NCBI GenBank assembly: GCA_964592725.1
Contig: CAZQFQ010000005.1
Coordinates: 1 to 43,508, forward strand
Direction: 5' to 3'
Origin: PALSA-1336 sp964592725
GTDB taxonomy: Bacteria; Patescibacteriota; Doudnabacteria; UBA920
Length of the DNA: 43,508 nt
Shown piece after piece: positions 39,045-43,508 of this stretch. Position 1 is the first letter of the stretch; each line of letters opens with the position of its first letter. Made by a program: the position numbers and the translations under genes. The notes beneath the pieces were generated by a model. It was not told the origin of the DNA. It saw only the letters and a program-made list of their open reading frames with translations, and searched no databases.

Positions 39045-39165
39045 AGGCCGTGCGGGCGGTAAAATTTTTTTGCCCCGCGCCTTGCCCTAGATAAATTTAA
39101 CCACTATAACTATTCTCCGAAGGCAAGGCGATAAGGCAAAAAAATTTTATCCGGCCGCACGGCCT
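39045..39165. repeat. Large fold-back between znuA and znuC
   Basis: AGGCCGTGCGGGCGGTAAAA, TTTTTTTGCC and CGCCTTGCC in the left arm match GGCAAGGCG, GGCAAAAAAATTTTATCC and GGCCGCACGGCCT in the right arm; arms of about 41 bases with four small mismatches. It would fold in the middle of the znuA-C-B mRNA. Confidence 0.88.
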
Positions 39166-39178
39166 TTATGTACCGGAG

Positions 39179-40120
39179 TTATTGCCCCAGCGCCCGCGCG
39201 TTGAGCGCGTTTTGAAGGTCTATTATTTCGGCGTTCATCCATTCCTGGAAGCTCGCGTCCGGCGGCTGGATGGTCTCGGTAACGCCAATGACCGGAATCC
39301 CCTCATTGGCGGCCAGGGCTTTCATGCTCTGGGTAAGCGGCGTTACCGTTTGTTCATTATACACCAAAACTTTTACTTTGCCGCTTTTAAGCTGATTTTC
39401 AAATTCCACGACGCTTGAAGCGGGCGGATCGTTGCCTTCGGCTACGGCATCTATAAACGCGGGCGGCGAAACAAGGTTTAATCCCGCGGCGTCGGATAAG
39501 TAAGCAAAAATAGATTCGGTGGACGCGACCTCTGTGCCGCCATACTGCTGTTTTATCGCGGCGATGCGGTTTTGATATTCGGCCAGGTTTGACCGGAGTT
39601 GTTTATATTGAGACTGATAATAACCAGTATCCGCCGGATCAATCGCAATAAGATCCTGTTTCATCTTGGCAATGACGGTATTCACATAATCGGGACTGTA
39701 CCACATATGCGGGTTGTCCCCGTCTTTTTTGCCAAGCAGGATAGCGACGTTCAAAACTTTTTGATTGGGGTTGTTTCCCGCGCTAAGCAGTTTGTCCATC
39801 CAGCTGTCATATCCGGCGCCGTTTTCTATTATATAATCCGCGCCGGAAACAGCGCGGGCGCTTTGGGCGTTGCTTTCGTATTCATGCGGGTCGGCGTTGG
39901 GATCGGAAACAATGCTTAAAACCCGCACGTGCGAACCGCCGATTTGGGAAACCAAGCTTCCCCAAAAATTCTCCGCGGCAACCACTTGCAGCACTTTTTT
40001 GGATTCGGTGATACTCGCCGTTTGTTTTTTGTTGCTTTTATTGCTTTGCAATAAGAGCAAACTAATCCCCACTATCACGGCAAGAACTGCTAACATTACA
40101 ATCCAAATTCTTTTATTCAT
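39179..40120 (-). CDS. znuA: Zinc-binding protein ZnuA-like, membrane-anchored
   Basis: 313 residues. N-terminal membrane helix (about 5-25) with no lipobox Cys, so it is anchored by the helix, as expected for a single-membrane cell. Metal ligands of cluster A-I binding proteins: His in DPNADPHEYE, His in GDNPHMWYSPDY and a C-terminal acidic residue; the third His position is less clear. The loop between ligands lacks the His-rich stretch common in Gram-negative ZnuA. Regulated by the Zur-like box in its promoter. Confidence 0.88.
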   Translation of the reverse strand: MNKRIWIVMLAVLAVIVGISLLLLQSNKSNKKQTASITESKKVLQVVAAENFWGSLVSQIGGSHVRVLSIVSDPNADPHEYESNAQSARAVSGADYIIENGAGYDSWMDKLLSAGNNPNQKVLNVAILLGKKDGDNPHMWYSPDYVNTVIAKMKQDLIAIDPADTGYYQSQYKQLRSNLAEYQNRIAAIKQQYGGTEVASTESIFAYLSDAAGLNLVSPPAFIDAVAEGNDPPASSVVEFENQLKSGKVKVLVYNEQTVTPLTQSMKALAANEGIPVIGVTETIQPPDASFQEWMNAEIIDLQNALNARALGQ

Positions 40121-40154
40121 AATGCTATAAATTAAAAGTCGTCAATCTACTAAT

Positions 40155-40184
40155 ATATTAATGCAAATCATTTGCATTTGTCAA
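40155..40184 (-). promoter_or_regulatory. znuA promoter
   Basis: TTGACA (40184-40179), 18 bases, TAATAT (40160-40155) on the minus strand. The Zur-like box fills its spacer. Confidence 0.65.
40160..40178. promoter_or_regulatory. Fur/Zur-type operator
   Basis: AATGCAAAT, C, ATTTGCATT: a perfect 9-1-9 inverted repeat, the geometry of Fur-family boxes. It lies between the -35 and -10 of znuA and touches the -35 of the divergent regulator gene, so bound repressor would block both. Zinc as the signal is inferred from the transporter. Confidence 0.8.
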
Positions 40185-40206
40185 GCGGCGTTATTTGTGA
40201 TAGTAT
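40178..40206 (+). promoter_or_regulatory. Promoter of the Zur-like gene (leaderless)
   Basis: TTGTCA (40178-40183), 17 bases, TAGTAT (40201-40206). Transcription should begin at about 40213, which is the A of the ATG, so the mRNA is predicted leaderless. It shares the TTGTCAA -35 block with znuA on the other strand. Confidence 0.55.
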
Positions 40207-40212
40207 GCCACC

Positions 40213-40641
40213 ATGGATACGCCCTGCAAGGAACACACAATCCAATCCGCACGCCAATTAAAAACCGGCGGACTGAAAATCACGTCCGCGCGGCTGATGT
40301 TGCTTGATATTTTAAAACACGCCAAAAAGCCGCTGAGCGTAAAAGAGCTCACTAAAAATCTGGGCGGCGTGGATTTGGTGACTTTGTATCGGAATATTGA
40401 GGCCCTGGAAAATTTAGAACTAGTTAAAAAAATCAACTTAAAAGACCGCCAAGCCTATTACGAACTGGCCGATGACGGGCGCCATCACCACCATCTTATT
40501 TGCACAAACTGCGGAAAGCTGGAAGACATAGAGATACCCGAAATAAAATTGAGCAAAACCTTTTTAAAAAACCGCGGTTTTTCCAAAGTAACCGAACACT
40601 CTTTAGAATTCTTCGGCCTGTGCTCCAAATGCGATCAATAA
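40213..40641 (+). CDS. zur: Fur-family metal regulator, Zur-like
   Basis: 142 residues. Winged helix (about 10-85: KITSARLMLLDILKHAKKPL, DLVTLYRNIEALENLELV), then the metal-binding dimer domain with GRHHHHLICTNCGKLEDIE and a C-terminal LCSKC. The two CxxC pairs form the structural zinc site of Fur proteins. Divergent from znuA with a shared operator, so it is most likely a zinc-sensing repressor that also controls itself. Fur or PerR activity cannot be excluded from sequence alone. Confidence 0.9.
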   Translation: MDTPCKEHTIQSARQLKTGGLKITSARLMLLDILKHAKKPLSVKELTKNLGGVDLVTLYRNIEALENLELVKKINLKDRQAYYELADDGRHHHHLICTNCGKLEDIEIPEIKLSKTFLKNRGFSKVTEHSLEFFGLCSKCDQ

Positions 40642-40654
40642 TTTGGTTTACTAT

Positions 40655-40690
40655 AAAAAATCCTCCCGTGCAATATGGGGAGGATTTTTT
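40655..40690. terminator. Bidirectional terminator after the Zur-like gene
   Basis: AAAAAATCCTCCC, GTGCAATATG, GGGAGGATTTTTT. Convergent with the sensor-like gene ending at 40694. Confidence 0.85.
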
Positions 40691-40693
40691 AAA

Positions 40694-41323
40694 TTACATT
40701 TCTTTCGGCGGATTTTCGGTGAGCTTGACATCCAGGGAAAGCTCTTCCACAACCCGCGGCTTCATTGCACGATTGGTAAAGAATAGCATGCAAATAAAAG
40801 TCAAAACCAAAGCGATTATGCCGGCAATTCCGGACATAAGTTCCGTTTTACCTTCACGGATTTCAATTTCTTTTAAAGACCGGCCAACCACCAGGAATCC
40901 CGAACTGGTTCCGGAAAAAGGAGCAACGACAACCGCCTCGCGCACACCGGGAGCGGGTTGCCAGGTTTGGCGCCACTGTCCGTGGGCTCTTACGGAATCA
41001 AACACCGAAGTAGGGAAAGAAGGATTCTTGCCGTCCAGCAAGGCGGAGGAACCTATTAAGGTGCTGGTGGAGCTATAAATCATTACAAACGGAGAAAGCG
41101 TACTGGCCAGCTCCGTGGTGCCCTGGGCCGGAACTATTTGGTTAACCGGCTGTCCCTGGGCAATAGCGGTAGCCAGGTCCTCGGCGATTTGGATTTGCGG
41201 GTCATTGGCGCTTTGCCGATAATTTTGCTGGACTACGGCGTAGGCCAATCCGGAAAAAATCACTATGGTTATGGCCAAAGGCAGCCAGGCCACAAACGTC
41301 GCACTTAAAACTTTTTTTGTCAT
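40694..41323 (-). CDS. Two-helix membrane protein with sensor-like outer domain
   Basis: 209 residues: membrane helix 1 (about 11-31), an extracytoplasmic domain of about 130 residues (ASTLSPFVMIYSSTSTLIGS, HGQWRQTWQPAPGVREAVVV, GFLVVGRSLKEIEIREG), membrane helix 2 (about 163-183) and a short cytoplasmic tail. This is the layout of a histidine-kinase sensor module with no kinase, HAMP or cyclase domain. Function unknown; it could partner another protein. Promoter TTGTCT-16-TATACT at 41378-41351. Confidence 0.7.
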   Translation of the reverse strand: MTKKVLSATFVAWLPLAITIVIFSGLAYAVVQQNYRQSANDPQIQIAEDLATAIAQGQPVNQIVPAQGTTELASTLSPFVMIYSSTSTLIGSSALLDGKNPSFPTSVFDSVRAHGQWRQTWQPAPGVREAVVVAPFSGTSSGFLVVGRSLKEIEIREGKTELMSGIAGIIALVLTFICMLFFTNRAMKPRVVEELSLDVKLTENPPKEM

Positions 41324-41350
41324 TTTGGTTATATTAATGCTTATTAATTA

Positions 41351-41378
41351 AGTATACACGAAATATTAAATTAGACAA
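41351..41378 (-). promoter_or_regulatory. Promoter of the sensor-like membrane protein gene
   Basis: TTGTCT (41378-41373), 16 bases, TATACT (41356-41351) on the minus strand; the -35 overlaps the end of the PAP2 gene. Confidence 0.55.
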
Positions 41379-42039
41379 TCAGCCTGTTAAAATCCAATGG
41401 AATAGTTTTACCTATCGCGTAACCGATTAACGCGCCGGCCACGACGTCCGACAGCCAATGGATATTTACCGAAACTCCCAAGCCAATGGCCAGGGCAAAA
41501 ATCCACGCTCCGATTTTTACAGTTTTGTTATTGGGATAAAGCCCAATTAGTGTTAAAGCCAGGGCAAAAGCCACAGTAGTGTGACTGCTCGGCCAGCCGT
41601 TAAATGCTCCGCCGCGGTAAAATCCAAACCTAAACCCATTGCTGTTGTTTATTGATTTTACAAAAAATTCCGGCGGCATTCGTCCTGTAAAAATTTTAAT
41701 GAACGATGATACAGCCCATCCCAAAATTGCCGCCTGACCCAAAGCCAGACCGGTGATTTGTTTAGCAATATCTTTTTTTCTGCGGCCGGAAATATACAGC
41801 CACAGCGGAACTATTATCGGCAAAAACTGTCCGGCGATTACGGAAATAAACCCGGTATAAAAAATCCAGATGTGCGCATGCGAAAAACTATACCATGCCC
41901 AATCCATTCCGCTTTTTACGATAAAATAAGTTAAAACTCCGGCCGCCAAATAATTCAGCCCATAATTATATTTTACAGAATTTGCAATTTGCACAAATAT
42001 TTTGTAAAAAACTTTGAGGATAGAAATTCGTGTTTCCAT
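41371..42039 (-). CDS. PAP2-family membrane phosphatase
   Basis: 222 residues with five or six membrane helices. PAP2 motifs in order: KIFTGRMPPEFF (motif 1, K...R), GWPSSHTTVAFALAL (motif 2, PSxH with Ser-Ser), and NIHWLSDVVAGALIG (motif 3, catalytic His and Asp). The family removes phosphate from lipids such as undecaprenyl pyrophosphate or phosphatidic acid; a carrier-lipid recycling role is plausible. Perfect TATAAT at 42066-42061 upstream with a weak -35. Confidence 0.88.
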   Translation of the reverse strand: METRISILKVFYKIFVQIANSVKYNYGLNYLAAGVLTYFIVKSGMDWAWYSFSHAHIWIFYTGFISVIAGQFLPIIVPLWLYISGRRKKDIAKQITGLALGQAAILGWAVSSFIKIFTGRMPPEFFVKSINNSNGFRFGFYRGGAFNGWPSSHTTVAFALALTLIGLYPNNKTVKIGAWIFALAIGLGVSVNIHWLSDVVAGALIGYAIGKTIPLDFNRLIV

Positions 42040-42118
42040 AAAATATTTTTAATTTGATTAATTATAACCTTTTAAATTAATCTTGGAAACACTCTTGTCA
42101 TCTTAATTATAAATGTAA

Positions 42119-42171
42119 GAAGCGCCCGCGACCTGCCTTTGGTTAAGGAGGTGCTTGCGCTTCTTTTTGTT
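42119..42171. terminator. Strong hairpin after the GC-rich gene
   Basis: AAGAAGCGC pairs with GCGCTTCTT; inside, ACCTGCCTT pairs with AAGGAGGT. The better T-run (CTTTTTGTTTTGG) follows on the plus strand, where no gene precedes it; on the minus strand the hairpin lies about 35 bases after the gene ending at 42205. It may be a bidirectional terminator. Confidence 0.55.
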
Positions 42172-42204
42172 TTGGCTTAGATCGTTGCAACATGAGCTGC
42201 CTCG

Positions 42205-42753
42205 CTACTCACCCGGAAGGATGAGCATCGTGGAAGCCCGCCGGCCGAGCATTTCGAGGTAGTCATTGCCCGGGATAATTCGGAGAAGTTCGACCCACGG
42301 ACGGACGTTGGCCGACATTCGCCGGAGCACGAAACGCTCCGACTCATGATGGCCGTGCCAGTTGGACGCATGCCGGTAAAGCACACCGGCCCACTTTTGC
42401 AGGTCAATCGGCGTTTCCTGCCGACGACGGCTGTTACGCCGATCCCGCAGTCCGCCCCGGGTAACCACTCCCTCAATCACCAAAAGCTGATTAGCCGCCG
42501 CCTCCGCCAACTGTAATAGCCGACGGTTATCGGTGTGTTCGGTGGCTTCCACCAAATCCATAACACCACCACGATACCAAGGTGAGCCGAACCTTGGTTG
42601 CTGGCTGAACACGACGGTTTCAGTCATTCTCTCGGCCATATAGTCGATTTCCATCGGCAGAATCCTGCCGTCGACTACAAGAGCCAAGTCGCGGAGCGTC
42701 CGGAGGAAAAACTGCCGGGCAAAATTACGATCATACCCTGCTGTGTATTTCAT
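42205..42753 (-). CDS. Unknown Arg-rich protein, GC-rich gene near 16S
   Basis: 182 residues from ATG 42753, chosen because a strong AAGGAGG (42766-42760) lies six bases upstream; a longer frame starts at 42774. Soluble, rich in Arg, Leu and Glu (RQFFLRTLRDLALVVDGRIL, YMAERMTETVVFSQQPRFG, RRNSRRRQETPIDLQKW, RRMSANVRPWVELLRIIPG). No family recognised. Its GC content and Arg codons (CGG, CGC) are visibly higher than the neighbours, and it has one of the two strong Shine-Dalgarno sequences in the window. It may be recently acquired or specially expressed. Confidence 0.7.
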   Translation of the reverse strand: MKYTAGYDRNFARQFFLRTLRDLALVVDGRILPMEIDYMAERMTETVVFSQQPRFGSPWYRGGVMDLVEATEHTDNRRLLQLAEAAANQLLVIEGVVTRGGLRDRRNSRRRQETPIDLQKWAGVLYRHASNWHGHHESERFVLRRMSANVRPWVELLRIIPGNDYLEMLGRRASTMLILPGE

Positions 42754-42789
42754 TCCTAACCTCCTTAACTGCAAAACTGTATTGCTATC

Positions 42790-42817
42790 ATTATACGTAA
42801 CAAAAATAATAATGCAA
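42790..42817 (-). promoter_or_regulatory. Promoter of the GC-rich unknown gene
   Basis: TTGCAT (42817-42812), 16 bases, TATAAT (42795-42790) on the minus strand, immediately after the 16S terminator. Leader of about 30 bases. Confidence 0.7.
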
Positions 42818-42819
42818 CA

Positions 42820-42845
42820 AAAAATCGCCGGTTAGGCGATTTTTG
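42820..42845 (-). terminator. Intrinsic terminator of the 16S rRNA unit
   Basis: On the minus strand AAATCGCC, TAACC, GGCGATTTTTT. It lies about 210 bases after the 16S 3' end, so the 16S transcript stops before any other gene and cannot include 23S. Confidence 0.85.
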
Positions 42846-43051
42846 AAATTTCTTAACCTTTAACGGCTAAATAGTGATTAGAAATCCGTAATTAAACCTA
42901 AATAAATAGGCTTAAATATGGGCACAACACCTTGTCTGCGTCAAAGTTGATTCAAGAAGCGCTAATTTTCGAAAAAATTAACGACGACCTATGGAATGTA
43001 CACCAACAGTTCTCTTCGAAAAAAGAACAGGGTGCATATTTTCTTCCTTAG
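42846..43051 (-). other. 16S rRNA 3' trailer, gene-free
   Basis: About 205 bases between mature 16S and its terminator. Contains a hairpin AATTTTTTCGAAAATT (42967-42982) and, near 43008-43024, TCTCTTCGAAAAAAGA. No tRNA and no gene. It probably holds the 3' half of the 16S processing stem, which would pair with the 16S leader beyond the window. Confidence 0.55.

Positions 43052-43508
<457 letters not shown>

Noticed and set aside
42100..42171. A plus-strand small RNA ending in the hairpin at 42119-42171
   Set aside because: The hairpin and T-run suit a small RNA, but the only upstream promoter candidate has a 19-base spacer and the minus-strand gene end explains the hairpin well enough.
58..43051. 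5S rRNA, tmRNA, RNase P RNA or SRP RNA in the window
   Set aside because: I looked for their conserved core words in the gene-free stretches and saw none; a covariance-model search would be decisive.

Overview
The window looks like chromosomal DNA of a Patescibacteria (Candidate Phyla Radiation) bacterium, probably of Parcubacteria type. I infer this from the gene style: a complete compact type IV pilus locus, an N-terminally membrane-anchored zinc-binding protein with no lipobox, many small one-helix proteins, an HTH-anchored giant surface protein with an S74 domain, and repeat-derived peptides inside essential genes. TGA acts as a normal stop (for example the codon ending the PemK-like gene), so the UGA-recoding lineages are unlikely. 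Base composition is moderate and coding density is high.

The frame of the window is a dismembered rRNA operon. The left edge holds the 5' end of a minus-strand 23S gene (1-57). The right edge holds the 3' end of a minus-strand 16S gene (43052-43508). About 43 kb of ordinary genes lie where a spacer of a few hundred bases is usual. The 16S has its own intrinsic terminator (42820-42845). The 23S has its own sigma70-type promoter (751-779) and a long leader with a boxA-like element. The two tRNAs that classically sit in the spacer, Ile(GAU) and Ala(UGC), lie in the middle of the window on the opposite strand.

Layout: 1-1055, 23S leader and repeats; 1056-1241, small zinc-ribbon protein; 1373-3797, hypothetical protein and DNA ligase ligA; 3977-4363, LysM protein; 4472-21107, type IV pilus locus on the minus strand. 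Read in the direction of transcription the pilus locus runs pilM, pilN, pilO, a small anchor protein, pilB, degenerate receiver, pilT, pilC, major pilin, pilin-like protein, O-antigen-ligase-like protein, pilD, then four minor prepilins ending in a LamG-domain adhesin. 21327-23256 holds the two tRNAs, a second pilin and small membrane proteins. 23514-25187 is guaA; 25231-29598 is the giant HTH/beta-propeller/S74 surface protein; 29876-33048 is guaB and purA. 33135-37145 holds a PemK-like toxin, a CAP-domain protein, VKOR, an RRM RNA-binding protein and small membrane proteins. 37371-40641 is a zinc importer (znuA, C, B) with a divergent Zur-like regulator. 40694-42753 holds a sensor-like membrane protein, a PAP2 phosphatase and an unknown GC-rich gene.

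Two repeat phenomena stand out. Many intergenic gaps contain a long imperfect fold-back built from a short word repeated along each arm, with a different word at different sites. Short palindromic repeats also lie in frame inside ligA, guaA, purA and the giant surface-protein gene, adding 10-25 residue peptides where I recall the families having none. Promoters are clear TTGACA/TATAAT types with 16-18 base spacers. Few genes have a strong Shine-Dalgarno sequence, although the anti-SD at the 16S 3' end is intact, and several mRNAs look leaderless.
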